From Clostridia bacterium (GTDB lineage Bacteria; Bacillota_A; Clostridia; Christensenellales; Aristaeellaceae), in NCBI GenBank assembly GCA_017525805.1, contig JAFXSH010000175.1:1-42051 (forward strand): a stretch of DNA of 42,051 nt, read 5' to 3'. How positions within the stretch are numbered: the stretch's first letter is position 1; the number at the start of each line of letters is the position of its first letter. A model generated the notes under the pieces. That model was not told the DNA's origin, made no database searches, and worked only from the letters and a program-made list of their open reading frames with translations. The position numbers and the translations under genes were made by a program. Below, in pieces: positions 24,071-33,222 of the stretch.

Positions 24071-26263
24071 TCAGTTTACGCCGCGGTACGCCTCAATCAC
24101 GTCGGAGCGCCTTTGCAGTTTTATCAAAACGCCGTCCAATTGCTCGCGGGATTTGACCTGAATGGTGGTGGTGATGGAGCAGGTTTTGTTTTTATTCAGC
24201 TTCACGGCCAAAGCGGTGAGGGGAATGCCCATATCCTGAATGTAATTCGTAATTTCTCCCAACAGTGAAATGTGATCATAGCAAATGATCTGAATGTTGG
24301 CGCTGAACGTGCCCACATCCTCCATGGCCCAGGAAACGGGAATGGCCCGTTCCGGCTCGGTATGCAGGGCGTTGATGCAGTCCGCCTTATGCACGGTCAC
24401 GCCCCGGCCCCGGGTGATATAGCCCACGATATCGTCGCCGGGCACCGGATTGCAGCATCGGGCGAAGCGCACCAGCATGCCCGGTTCCCCGTGCACGTAA
24501 ATGCCATGGGTGGGCTTGCCCTTGGGCTCTACCGGGGCCACCTGGTCAACCACCGGCACCTTGGGCGCTTGGGGCGCGTCCCTCTTCTGCTTTTCCTCGA
24601 TGAGCCGGGACAGCACGTACACCGCCGCGACACCGCCGTAGCCAATGGCCCCGTAAATATCCTCCAGGTCCTGGAACATATATTTTTTCAGCAGCGGTTC
24701 ATAGTATTCCGGCTTGGTATAATCCCCTAACTTCACGCCCCGGCGCTTGGCCTCGTGCTCCAGCATATCGCGGCCCTTCTGCATGTTTTCGCCCCGCAGC
24801 TCCCGCTTGAAGAACTGGCGAATTTTGGCCTTGGCCTGCTGGGTCTTGACGATCTTGAGCCAGTCCATGCTGGGGCCTTTGGAGGCGGAGGAGGTGAGCA
24901 CCTCCACCCGGTCTCCCGTTTGCAGCTGGGTATCCAGGGGCACCATTTTGCCGTTGACCTTCGCGCCGACGCAGGTGTTCCCGATGTGGGAATGGATGCG
25001 GTAGGCAAAATCCAGGGGCGTGGAACCCCGCTGCATGGAAATAATGTCCCCCTTGGGGGTGAACAGGAACACTTCCTCGGAAAACAGGTCAGTTTTCAGG
25101 CTGTCAATAAATTCATGGCTGTCACGAGTCTCGCTCTGCCAGTCCAAAATCTGGCGCAGCCAGTACAGCTTATCGTCCAAGCCCCCGTCCTTTTTTCCGC
25201 CCTCCTTGTAGCGCCAGTGGGCGGCGATGCCGTATTCCGCGATGCGGTGCATTTCCCAGGTGCGGATTTGGATTTCAAAGGGGAAGGGGATGCGCCGGCC
25301 GCCCATGACCGTGGTGTGCAGGGACCTGTACATGTTGGCCTTGGGCACAGAAATGTAATCCTTGAACCGGCCCGGCACCTGATTCCACAGCGTATGGGCG
25401 ATGCCCAGCACGGTGTAACACTCCGGAATGGTGTCCACGATCACGCGGATGGCGATGAGGTCGTAAATCTGATCGAAGGGCTTGTTCTGGATCACCATTT
25501 TGCGGTAAATGGAATACAGGTGCTTGGGACGGCCATCGATATCGTAATGCAGCCCCGCCTCGTCCAACTTCTGGGACAGCTCGCTGATCACCAGCTTGAT
25601 GTTTTCTTCCCGCTCCGCCCGCTTCATGCCCACCTTCCGGGCCACGTCCTGATAGCCCTCCGGGTCGATGTAGCGCAGGGACAGGTCCTCTAATTCCGAT
25701 TTGATGGCATACACGCCCAAACGGTGGGCCAGCGGCGCGTAAATATCCAGCGTTTCCCGGGCGATGGCCACCTGGCGGTCGGCGTTCTGGTAGCGCAGGG
25801 TGCGCATGTTGTGCAGCCGGTCCGCCAATTTAATGAGCACCACGCGGATATCCTTGCTCATGGCAAGGATCATTTTGCGCAGGGATTCCGCCTGCTGTTC
25901 TTCCCGGTCCGCAAAGTCCAGCTTGGATAACTTGGTCACCCCGTCCACCAGCCGCGCCACTTCATCGCCGAATTCCTGCCTGATCAGGTCCAGCGTCACC
26001 CCTTCGCAGTCCTCCACCGTATCGTGCAGCAGGGCGGCGGCGATGGTGGGCGGATCGATCATCAGCTCGGTGATGATGCCCGCCACATAGCGGGGATGGA
26101 TCATATAGGGCTCGCCGCTTTTGCGTTTCTGGCCGTCATGGGCCTTTTCCGCGAAAGCGTATGCTTTTTCGATCAAGGCGGCGCCTGTGCCGTCTTTATC
26201 GAATTTTCGCACGCGGGCCAGCATCTCTTCCAGGGTCATGTCTTCATACGCCGTGTACGCCAT
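24071..26263 (-). CDS. relA: Bifunctional (p)ppGpp synthetase/hydrolase, RelA/SpoT family
   Basis: A 730-aa stringent-response enzyme. Domain order: HD hydrolase (about 40-190; HPRYVAG, AAALLHDTVEDC, KLADRLHNMRTL), synthetase (about 240-350; DLIAIRVIV, YRSLHTTV), TGS (about 395-455; VFLFTPKGDIISMQRGSTPLDFAY), a conserved-Cys/zinc-finger region (VRFARCCNPVPGDDIVGYITRGRGVTVH near 610) and a C-terminal ACT domain. The intact HD residues suggest it can both make and degrade ppGpp, as the single long Rel of Gram-positives does. It overlaps the end of recJ by 20 bases, so the two are co-transcribed and probably coupled. AAAGGAGG precedes the ATG. Confidence 0.96.
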   Translation of the reverse strand: MAYTAYEDMTLEEMLARVRKFDKDGTGAALIEKAYAFAEKAHDGQKRKSGEPYMIHPRYVAGIITELMIDPPTIAAALLHDTVEDCEGVTLDLIRQEFGDEVARLVDGVTKLSKLDFADREEQQAESLRKMILAMSKDIRVVLIKLADRLHNMRTLRYQNADRQVAIARETLDIYAPLAHRLGVYAIKSELEDLSLRYIDPEGYQDVARKVGMKRAEREENIKLVISELSQKLDEAGLHYDIDGRPKHLYSIYRKMVIQNKPFDQIYDLIAIRVIVDTIPECYTVLGIAHTLWNQVPGRFKDYISVPKANMYRSLHTTVMGGRRIPFPFEIQIRTWEMHRIAEYGIAAHWRYKEGGKKDGGLDDKLYWLRQILDWQSETRDSHEFIDSLKTDLFSEEVFLFTPKGDIISMQRGSTPLDFAYRIHSHIGNTCVGAKVNGKMVPLDTQLQTGDRVEVLTSSASKGPSMDWLKIVKTQQAKAKIRQFFKRELRGENMQKGRDMLEHEAKRRGVKLGDYTKPEYYEPLLKKYMFQDLEDIYGAIGYGGVAAVYVLSRLIEEKQKRDAPQAPKVPVVDQVAPVEPKGKPTHGIYVHGEPGMLVRFARCCNPVPGDDIVGYITRGRGVTVHKADCINALHTEPERAIPVSWAMEDVGTFSANIQIICYDHISLLGEITNYIQDMGIPLTALAVKLNKNKTCSITTTIQVKSREQLDGVLIKLQRRSDVIEAYRGVN

Positions 26264-28562
26264 ACGCTTCCTCCTTTGCGTTTTCCGCTAAACGGAACAG
26301 AATACTTTCTTCCGGTCCCCTTTTCCTGACCGGCCGCATCCCAACCCCGAAGGGCTGCAGCGACAGGGAAATCAGGTCGATTTCCTCCAGCACCCGCAGC
26401 GCGAACAGCGCCTGGGCTTCCGTAAGCTTTGCGTATCGGGTAAAAGCGGCCAAATCCATGGGCGCGCCGCTTTTCAGCGCCACATAGCAGCGCCGCAGGT
26501 TATCCCGATCCACGAAAGCCCGGGCCAGGGCTTCCGCGGCCTCCCTCGTCCGGGGCAAGGCGTAAAGCTCCGCCCCCGGAAGCGCTTCGCGCCAGGCATT
26601 GGCTTCCCCGGTGTCCCCATCGCAGAAGATCACGCTGCGGTACGCCGGGTGAACGTTTTCGGCGCGGCCATACAGCAGGATCGCGGAAAAAGCCCGGGGA
26701 TCATCGGCTTTTTCCAGACAGAAATCCGCATCCGGGTATTTTTCCCGCAGCCGCAGGGCCGTTTTCAGACACCGGCACAAAAGCAACGTTCCCTGCCCCG
26801 TCTCCATGAGGGCATTCGCCGCCGCTTCCGTGATTTCAGACAGAGCTGCTTCCGCGCGCCTTGCTTCCCGCAGCAGAAACCGGGCTTCTTTCTCCCGATC
26901 TTCCGTAAGATGCTCCGGCAGCAGTTCCATGGCGTACAGCCTGCATTCCGCGCTCACCTTGCCCCGAAATTCGTTCACCTCGGGGGATATGGCCAGCGCA
27001 AGACTTCCCGTTTCCCGTTCCGCCCAATCGCCGCCGCCAAAGAAAATACCGTCCCGCAGGGTCTCTCCCTGCTGAAAGGTGCATTTCAGATGCCGTCCTT
27101 CCGCCCCCACCCGCCGGAAAGACAGGGGAAGCGCTTCCCTCACCAGAAACCGGGGCGCTGGATTGCCCATGCCGAAGGGCTCCAGCATCTTGAGCCATTT
27201 GACCGTTTCCACGGTCACATCGGAAAGCCGCATTTCACCGTCGCACAGCACCTCCGGGATCACCGGCCTGCCCCCGGTCTGTTCGCTCACCGCCCGGGAT
27301 AGGGCTTCCCGGAAAGCGGGCACGTTTTCCGCGCGGATGGTCAGCCCGGCGGCCTGTTTGTGCCCGCCAAAGCGTTCAAACAGTCCCGCGCATTGGCTCA
27401 ATGCCTGATAGATATCGATCTCCCCCGCGCTGCGGGCGCTGCCCACGCACATATCCCCCTCCTGGGCCAGGGCCACGGTGGGATAAGCATACTTTTCCGC
27501 CACCTTGCCCGCCGCCAGGCCCACCACGCCGCTGTTCCACTTTTCGCCCTGCACCACGATGGCCTTTTGGTCCACCAGGTCCATGCCTTTCACCTGGTCC
27601 AGCGCGTCTGCCAATACGAAAGCCTCCTGGTTTTTCCGCTCCTGGTTCAGCTTTTCCATTTTCAGGGCCAGTTCCTCCGCCTGAACGCCATCCCGTGTCA
27701 GCAGCATATCCAGCGCGGTTCGGGCGGATTCCATGCGGCCGCAGGCGTTCATGCGGGGGGCGATCTGGAAAGCCACCTGCTCGCTGGAAACGCCGCCGTG
27801 AATGCCCGCCCGCTCCATCACCGCCCGCAGGCCGGGCCGCCGGGTGTCCTTGAGCTTTTGAAGGCCCAGCGCGGCGATCACCCGGTTTTCCCCGGTCAGC
27901 GGCACCATATCGGCCACTGTAGCGAGGGCGGCAATTTCAAGCAGCGGCATCGCTTTCTCCCCCACCAGGGCCAGGGCCAGCTTCCAGGCCACGCCCGCCC
28001 CGCAGAGGAAGGGAAAGGGATAATCCCCCAAAAGGGGCGAAACCACCGCGCGGGCGGGAGGCAGTTCCTCCCCGTGGCGGTGATGGTCGGTCACGATCAC
28101 ATCCATGCCCAGTTCCCGGGCCCTTCGCGCCTCCGATACGCTGGTAATGCCGCAGTCCACCGTAATCAGCACCTGGCAGGTTTGGGCCAGGGTTTCCACA
28201 GCGGGCGTATTCAGGCCGTAGCCCTCCCGATGCCGGTCGGGGATATAGACCGCGCGCTCCATGCCCAGCATGCCTAAGGCTTCCCACAGGATAGCGGAAG
28301 CGCATACTCCGTCCACATCGTAGTCGCCGTAGATCGCCGCCTTTTTCCCCTGATCCCGGGCTTTGAAAAGCAAATCCCGCGCCTCGGTCATCTGGTGCAG
28401 CTTGAGGGAAGGCAGCAGCTGATCCAGGGCAGGATGGAGAAACCGCCGGGCGTCCGCTTCCGTATTTACGCCCCGGGCGGACAGCAGCCCCGGCATCCAG
28501 GAAGGCAGGCCCGGCAATGCCGGAACGTCTTCCTTTAAAGAAGCAAGACGGATTTTGAGCAT
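26244..28562 (-). CDS. recJ: Single-stranded-DNA-specific exonuclease RecJ
   Basis: A 772-aa DHH-family 5-to-3-prime exonuclease for recombination and mismatch repair. Motifs are YGDYDVDGVCASAIL (near residue 79), TVDCGITSV, VTDHHRHGEELP (the DHH motif), ALATVADMVPL and GGHKQAAGLTI in the DHHA1 domain. An OB-like segment and an additional C-terminal domain follow, as in Firmicutes RecJ. GGAGGG precedes the ATG. It lies 66 bases after the secD-like gene and its terminator, and upstream of relA. I see no strong promoter in the short gap. Confidence 0.95.
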   Translation of the reverse strand: MLKIRLASLKEDVPALPGLPSWMPGLLSARGVNTEADARRFLHPALDQLLPSLKLHQMTEARDLLFKARDQGKKAAIYGDYDVDGVCASAILWEALGMLGMERAVYIPDRHREGYGLNTPAVETLAQTCQVLITVDCGITSVSEARRARELGMDVIVTDHHRHGEELPPARAVVSPLLGDYPFPFLCGAGVAWKLALALVGEKAMPLLEIAALATVADMVPLTGENRVIAALGLQKLKDTRRPGLRAVMERAGIHGGVSSEQVAFQIAPRMNACGRMESARTALDMLLTRDGVQAEELALKMEKLNQERKNQEAFVLADALDQVKGMDLVDQKAIVVQGEKWNSGVVGLAAGKVAEKYAYPTVALAQEGDMCVGSARSAGEIDIYQALSQCAGLFERFGGHKQAAGLTIRAENVPAFREALSRAVSEQTGGRPVIPEVLCDGEMRLSDVTVETVKWLKMLEPFGMGNPAPRFLVREALPLSFRRVGAEGRHLKCTFQQGETLRDGIFFGGGDWAERETGSLALAISPEVNEFRGKVSAECRLYAMELLPEHLTEDREKEARFLLREARRAEAALSEITEAAANALMETGQGTLLLCRCLKTALRLREKYPDADFCLEKADDPRAFSAILLYGRAENVHPAYRSVIFCDGDTGEANAWREALPGAELYALPRTREAAEALARAFVDRDNLRRCYVALKSGAPMDLAAFTRYAKLTEAQALFALRVLEEIDLISLSLQPFGVGMRPVRKRGPEESILFRLAENAKEEAYGVHGV

Positions 28563-28582
28563 GCCATCCCTCCAAAAAATGG

Positions 28583-28620
28583 ATAAAAAGAGGGTGCCGC
28601 GCGTAACCGCCCGGCACCCT
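28583..28620 (-). terminator. Intrinsic terminator after the SecD-like gene
   Basis: Stem AGGGTGCCG / CGGCACCCT (28591-28620) followed on the minus strand by CTTTTTATCC. Confidence 0.85.
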
Positions 28621-28628
28621 GATTTGGT

Positions 28629-29936
28629 TTATTTCACTTTGCCAAAGAGAGAAGCTTTGCCCGTGATCATGGTGAAACAGAACTGGAAAGCGCGCATCAC
28701 CAAAGTCGCCATGGCGCTGGCCACCACGCCGGACGCCAGCGTGTAGCCGGTGGATTTGGAGAAGGAGAAGATCATCAGGATCAGGGCTACGGCCAGCACG
28801 GCGGCATGCACGATCCAAACATTCTTGGCGGCGGCGCGGAAGCCCAGTTTGCTGGCGGACTTGGGAACGCTGCCTTCGGTGATCTGCTTGCTGATGGCAT
28901 CGGTACGGGTGACCGCGCTGTACATGGCCAGCAGCATGCCCAGCAGGATCGCAACCATACAGCCCACATTCAGCATGTATTCGCTGGGCACGATGATGGT
29001 GGCAACGAAGAACAGATTCAGCACCACCGCGCACCACACGCTCAGGAAGCCCGAAATGCCTGTGAGCTTGCCAGTGGCAACCAGATAAACCAGGGTGAAG
29101 AGCAGCAGCAGCGCGACCACGATCAGCACCACGCCCAGCACGCTGCCCGCGGAAGCGGCCACATCGCCGGAATCGCGCAGGCTCAGGGTCATATCAACCG
29201 CGCCGTAATTCAGCAGGAAAGCCACGTTGGCTGCGGTGGTGTAGGCGCTGTTGGTGGAGCCCATGCTGCAAGTGATCTTATTGTCGGACACGATGCCATA
29301 GGAAGAAACGCTGTCGCCGTCGCAGGTGACGGACAGATAAGAGGGATTGGATTCCGCCAGCTTCTCCTGGCCGTCCTTATTCACGTTGAAAATCAGGGAG
29401 ATGGTGTAGGAGGTGCGGGTGTTGTTGTAGTTCACCTTCACTTCGGCATTGCTGATCTCCTTTTCCGTCAGGATCACATTGCTGTTGGTATCGGCAAACT
29501 CAAACTGACCGCCCATGGTGGCCATGCCGCGCAGGGAGGACAAACGGGAAGCGTCCATCTTCCGCAGTTCGATGCGCACAGCGCCGTCCTTCACGGAAAC
29601 ATCGCTGTCGGATTCGCCCATCTGGGTGAGACGCCCGCGGATGGTATTCACGGATTTTTCCAAGGTATCCTCAGCGGCATCCTCGGGCAGGGTATAGGTA
29701 TATTCCACATAATTGCCGCCGCCCAAAGTCCGGCTCACCGGCAGGGAAGCGGGCCAATTGGCGCTGCTGACGGGGACCCAGGGCAAAAGCACATTCACGC
29801 CCTCGGCGTCCAGGTTCATGCCCACAATAGACAGGCAGGAAACAAAAACCGTCAGTGCCAGCAGAACGGCAAGGCAAATCAGGCCTTTCGTGCCGGAAGT
29901 CAGCGGTTTGCGGTTTTGGGTGTTCTTCGTGGCCAT
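28629..29936 (-). CDS. Divergent SecD-like membrane protein
   Basis: A 435-aa membrane protein. One N-terminal helix (about 18-38) is followed by an outer domain with SecD-type features: LGGGNYVEYTYTLPEDA in the place of the usual GLDLxGG, then VNTIRGRLTQMGESDSDVSV and MGGQFEFAD. The C-terminal membrane half of about five or six helices starts near DSGDVAASAGSVLGVVL. SecD with SecF drives late steps of Sec export with the proton gradient. The membrane half is poorly conserved, and no secF follows, so the function may have shifted. The ATG at 29936 fits a GAGGAAGAG site and leaves the promoter outside the gene. Confidence 0.7.
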   Translation of the reverse strand: MATKNTQNRKPLTSGTKGLICLAVLLALTVFVSCLSIVGMNLDAEGVNVLLPWVPVSSANWPASLPVSRTLGGGNYVEYTYTLPEDAAEDTLEKSVNTIRGRLTQMGESDSDVSVKDGAVRIELRKMDASRLSSLRGMATMGGQFEFADTNSNVILTEKEISNAEVKVNYNNTRTSYTISLIFNVNKDGQEKLAESNPSYLSVTCDGDSVSSYGIVSDNKITCSMGSTNSAYTTAANVAFLLNYGAVDMTLSLRDSGDVAASAGSVLGVVLIVVALLLLFTLVYLVATGKLTGISGFLSVWCAVVLNLFFVATIIVPSEYMLNVGCMVAILLGMLLAMYSAVTRTDAISKQITEGSVPKSASKLGFRAAAKNVWIVHAAVLAVALILMIFSFSKSTGYTLASGVVASAMATLVMRAFQFCFTMITGKASLFGKVK

Positions 29937-30012
29937 AATGAATCTCTTCCTCTCGTTGTAATTGCTGCTTGCAAACGCGCACGCGCGTTTTTTCCTTTTG
30001 GTAGACTTGCCT

Positions 30013-30041
30013 ATTATACTCTCTTCATGTCTGCCCGTCAA
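30013..30041 (-). promoter_or_regulatory. Promoter of the SecD-like gene
   Basis: TTGACG (30036-30041) and TATAAT (30013-30018) with a 17-base spacer on the minus strand. The leader contains the GC-rich inverted repeat AAACGCG/CGCGTTT near 29975-29992. Confidence 0.85.
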
Positions 30042-30102
30042 GCGTTTCATGGCGGGTGCGGGCACATTCTTCCTCAAAATCGCCTGTAACCGCCGCGGGG
30101 GG

Positions 30103-30131
30103 TTGTGTTTTCCCCTGATTTCGGCTATAAT
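30103..30131 (+). promoter_or_regulatory. Promoter of the protease-scpAB operon
   Basis: TTGTGT (30103-30108) and TATAAT (30126-30131), 17 bases apart, 35 bases before the start codon of the first gene. It probably drives the six-gene run to 35205. Confidence 0.85.
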
Positions 30132-30166
30132 CATCCCGTAATATAATTGGAAGGAGATTCAACAAT

Positions 30167-31093
30167 TTGGGCATTTTATCCGCTTTGCAAAGCGATCCCA
30201 AAGGTACGCTGATTATTTTGCTGTACCAGATTCCCGCCATCCTGATTGCCCTGACGCTGCATGAGCTTTCCCACGGCTATGTAGCTTACCGCTGCGGCGA
30301 TCCCACAGCCCAGATGATGGGACGGCTCACCTTCAATCCTTTAAAGCACCTGGACCCTATCGGCACCCTGTTCATGCTGCTGTTCGGGTTTGGCTGGGCC
30401 CGGCCCGTGCCGGTAAATCCCCGGAATTACAAGCATTTCCGGCGGGACGATCTGCTGGTGTCCCTGGCAGGGATCACCATGAATTTCTGCCTGTTTTTGA
30501 TGGCCATGCTGCTGATGACCAGCATCAATCAGCTGCTGTGGAAGCCGGAGCTTTGGACGCTGGGCAGCCTCGCCACGCCCCGGGAATTTTTGAGCTTCCA
30601 GGGCATGAATTTTTATTCCGTTTTAGGCAGCGAAAATACTATCGTCGTGGAAGACGCCACACAGTACATCCGCAGCGTGAGCGGCAATTCCGCCTATCTG
30701 AGCCTGCTGACCCCCTCCCAATTTCAAAATATGAGCATCGTATACGACAGCACGGGCGCTTATTATTTCGCGCTGGAGGGCCTTTCCGATTATCTGCGTT
30801 CCCCCTGGCTGATCTATGTGCAGCGGTTCCTCATGTTCTTTGCCCGCATCAATTTGAGCTTGGCGATTTTCAACCTGATCCCCATTCCGCCCCTGGACGG
30901 CTATCATGTGGTGAACGATATTTTCCTGCGGGGCAGGCTGCATATCCCGGCAAAAGTAATGAACGTTGTCATGATCGGTATGCTGGCCCTGTTCTATTTT
31001 ACCGATATTTTTTCCACCGCCATCAGCACGGCGGTCTACTTCGTGCAGGGCGGCGTACTGAACGCCATCCTGTGGGTGTTCGGATTGGGGTAA
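30167..31093 (+). CDS. Site-2 protease family (M50) membrane metalloprotease
   Basis: A 308-aa membrane protein with the zinc motif LHELSHGYVA (HExxH form) in its first hydrophobic segment, FNPLKHLDPIGTL after it, and the second metal-site motif NLIPIPPLDGYHV near the C-terminus. This is the YwhC-like group of intramembrane proteases found beside scpAB in many Firmicutes. The substrate is unknown. The start is a TTG with AAGGAG ten bases upstream; no ATG in frame fits. A middle insertion of about 70 residues separates the conserved halves. scpA begins three bases after its stop. Confidence 0.88.
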   Translation: MGILSALQSDPKGTLIILLYQIPAILIALTLHELSHGYVAYRCGDPTAQMMGRLTFNPLKHLDPIGTLFMLLFGFGWARPVPVNPRNYKHFRRDDLLVSLAGITMNFCLFLMAMLLMTSINQLLWKPELWTLGSLATPREFLSFQGMNFYSVLGSENTIVVEDATQYIRSVSGNSAYLSLLTPSQFQNMSIVYDSTGAYYFALEGLSDYLRSPWLIYVQRFLMFFARINLSLAIFNLIPIPPLDGYHVVNDIFLRGRLHIPAKVMNVVMIGMLALFYFTDIFSTAISTAVYFVQGGVLNAILWVFGLG

Positions 31094-31096
31094 ACT

Positions 31097-31852
31097 ATGG
31101 CGCTTACATTGCATTTGAGCCAGTTTGACGGCCCGCTGGACATGCTTTTGTTCCTGATCGGCAAGGCGAAAATCGACATCAAGGATATTTTCGTGTCCGA
31201 GGTGACGGATCAATATATCCAATCGGTGCAGAACGCGCCGGACTTGGACATGGACGACGCCAGCGCCTTTATTTCCATGGCGGCCACGCTGCTGGAAATC
31301 AAAAGCCGGGCTCTGCTGCCCAAGCCGCCCAAGGAGGACGAGGAAGACCCGGAGCAGGCTTTGATCCGCCAATTGGAGGAATACCAGCGGTTCAAGGAAA
31401 TCGCCCAGAACATGCAGGGGTTTGAAAAGGCTGCGGCGCTGATGTTTGAAAAGCTGCCGGAGGAATATCCCCTGCCCCCGCCCACCTTAGAGCTGAAAAA
31501 CCTGACCATGGAAGGGCTGCTGGCGGCTTTCGCACGGGTGATGGCCCGGGTGCCGGAGGAAGAAGAAGAGGCCGTCCACGCTGCCCGGCGCATCGTGCGG
31601 GACGAATACACCGTGCCCCGGTGCACCGCCCATATTTTAAAGCGGCTGAAAAAAGGGCCCGTGCGCTTTGAGGAACTGTTCTCCCCCACCCCCTCAAGGG
31701 ATGAGGTGGTGACCCTGTTCCTGGCCCTGTTAGAGCTTTTGCGCTTGGGCCGGGCGGCGGTGGCCCAGGACGGCGTTTTCGGAGATATGGTATTGGAGCC
31801 CCGGCAGGGAGAACCCACGGAGGGAGATTTGCAGATCGATGGATATACCTGA
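31097..31852 (+). CDS. scpA: Segregation and condensation protein A
   Basis: Kleisin subunit of the SMC-ScpAB condensin that organises and segregates the chromosome. The 251-aa product opens with FDGPLDMLLFLIGKAKIDIKDI, the conserved helical domain that binds the SMC neck. Next comes the helix ISMAATLLEIKSRALLPK, an acidic linker, and a C-terminal winged helix (SRDEVVTLFLALLELLRLGRA) that binds the SMC head. It overlaps scpB by 14 bases, implying coupled translation of complex partners. Confidence 0.95.
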   Translation: MALTLHLSQFDGPLDMLLFLIGKAKIDIKDIFVSEVTDQYIQSVQNAPDLDMDDASAFISMAATLLEIKSRALLPKPPKEDEEDPEQALIRQLEEYQRFKEIAQNMQGFEKAAALMFEKLPEEYPLPPPTLELKNLTMEGLLAAFARVMARVPEEEEEAVHAARRIVRDEYTVPRCTAHILKRLKKGPVRFEELFSPTPSRDEVVTLFLALLELLRLGRAAVAQDGVFGDMVLEPRQGEPTEGDLQIDGYT

Positions 31853-32390
31853 ACTGGCCCACGTGATCGAAGCCATTTTGTTCGTAGCCGGGGAACCGGT
31901 CAATGTGAGGGAAATCCAGCGCGCGCTGGAAGTGACCGAGGACGAAACCCGCCAGGCCATCGACGCCCTGGACAGCGATTACAGCTACCACCGCCGGGGT
32001 ATTACGTTGAAACGCTTTGGCCAGCACATCCAGCTTTCCACCCGCGCCGAATACGCGCCCTATGTGGAGCGCTTATTGCAGCCCATCCAGAAGCAGAGCC
32101 TTTCCCAGTCCGCCCTGGAAACATTGGCCGTGGTTGCCTATAAGCAGCCCGTCACCCGCTTGGAGATCGAGGCCGTGCGCGGGGTCAAGTGCGATTATTC
32201 GGTTCAATCCCTGGTGAATAAGGGCCTCATCGAGGAAGTAGGCCGCAAAGAAGCCCTGGGCCGCCCCATCCTGTACGGTACCACGGACAAGTTCTTGTCC
32301 CATTTCGGCCTGTCCTCCCTGGATCAGCTTCCCGCGCCGCCCGAACCGAAAAACGAAGAAGCGGCAGAAAACGACCCGCTGGTGCCGTAA
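31839..32390 (+). CDS. scpB: Segregation and condensation protein B
   Basis: Dimeric winged-helix partner of ScpA in condensin. The 183-aa product carries IEAILFVAGEPV at the N-terminus and the characteristic segment ALETLAVVAYKQPVTRLEIEAVRGV, followed by LGRPILYGTTDKFLSHFGL. The start lies inside the end of scpA with GGAGGGAG upstream. Confidence 0.95.
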   Translation: MDIPELAHVIEAILFVAGEPVNVREIQRALEVTEDETRQAIDALDSDYSYHRRGITLKRFGQHIQLSTRAEYAPYVERLLQPIQKQSLSQSALETLAVVAYKQPVTRLEIEAVRGVKCDYSVQSLVNKGLIEEVGRKEALGRPILYGTTDKFLSHFGLSSLDQLPAPPEPKNEEAAENDPLVP

Positions 32391-32402
32391 GGAGGGACGA
32401 AG

Positions 32403-32855
32403 ATGGACTATATCAAAGAAATACGCCCGCTGGTCGGGCACAAAAAAATCATCCTGACCGCCGCCGGGGCCATTATCACCAAGAATGATCAAATCCTTTT
32501 GCAGCGGCGCAGCGATAACGGCAATTGGAGCTTAGTCGGCGGGCTGATGGAATTGGACGAAACCTTCGCCGAAACGGCGATCCGCGAGGTGCGGGAAGAA
32601 ACCGGCCTGGATGTGAAGCTGGATTATCTGGTGGGCGTGTATCATAATCATCATGCCCAATGGCCCAACGGGGACAAAGCCCATGTGGTGTGCGCCGTGT
32701 ACAAGGCCAGCATCCTTTCCGGGGAACCCCGGATTGACGACGAATCCCTGGAGCTTCGTTTTTTCAGCAAAGAGGATTTACCCGAGCTGCCCTCCGAGGA
32801 CTATCGGGAAGCGCTGCGGGATTATTTTCAGGGCGTAAGGAACCGGGTACTGTAA
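32403..32855 (+). CDS. Nudix hydrolase
   Basis: A 150-aa protein with a complete Nudix box GGLMELDETFAETAIREVREETGL (about 47-70), which coordinates magnesium for hydrolysis of nucleoside diphosphate-linked compounds. The short N-terminal arm (MDYIKEIRPLVGHKKIIL) resembles ADP-ribose pyrophosphatase-like or related Nudix proteins that include this lead-in; the substrate cannot be fixed from sequence. The gene lies 12 bases after scpB with GGAGGGACGAAG before the ATG, so it is in the same operon. Confidence 0.9.
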   Translation: MDYIKEIRPLVGHKKIILTAAGAIITKNDQILLQRRSDNGNWSLVGGLMELDETFAETAIREVREETGLDVKLDYLVGVYHNHHAQWPNGDKAHVVCAVYKASILSGEPRIDDESLELRFFSKEDLPELPSEDYREALRDYFQGVRNRVL

Positions 32856-32866
32856 AGGAGAAGCGC

Positions 32867-33187
32867 ATGACAGGTTCGCATGTTCATCAGCCCATGCTTG
32901 ACGCGACGGTGAATTACCGGCTGGCCCATATCCGTCTGGTGTGCAAAGGGTGCGGGGCGTCGTGGAAGCTGAAACCCCCGTATGCCGCATTGGTGACCGG
33001 GTGCCGGTTCCTGTGCTATTTTCTGTTGGGGATGGCCGGCCTGTGGATGGTGAACGAGCGGGTGGTATTTTTCATTCTCTGCCTCGTGCTGTCCGTTCTC
33101 CTTCTGCTGCTGCCGGGCAAGCTGCTGGTTGCCCGCATCGAAAAAACGAATGATTACGCCCGCTATTTCGCGGACTATGACGCATGA
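32867..33187 (+). CDS. Small membrane protein of unknown function
   Basis: A 106-aa protein with a CxxC pair (LVCKGCGASWKLK, about 25-37) on the N-terminal side of two hydrophobic segments (about 46-62 and 66-84), and a polar C-terminus. The CKGCG motif could form half a zinc ribbon, perhaps completed by dimerisation. No family recognised. AAGGAG stands seven bases from the ATG, and the stop overlaps a possible ATGA start of the next gene, so it is part of the operon. Confidence 0.7.
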   Translation: MTGSHVHQPMLDATVNYRLAHIRLVCKGCGASWKLKPPYAALVTGCRFLCYFLLGMAGLWMVNERVVFFILCLVLSVLLLLLPGKLLVARIEKTNDYARYFADYDA

Positions 33188-33222
33188 TTACGCAAAAGAA
33201 TAAAGGATTGGAGTTGGATGCT

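Noticed and set aside
33184..33222. ATGA-overlap start for the DeoB-PNP fusion
   Set aside because: The added 13 residues lack a ribosome site and are absent from the usual DeoB N-terminus, whereas the ATG at 33223 has a well-placed GGAG.
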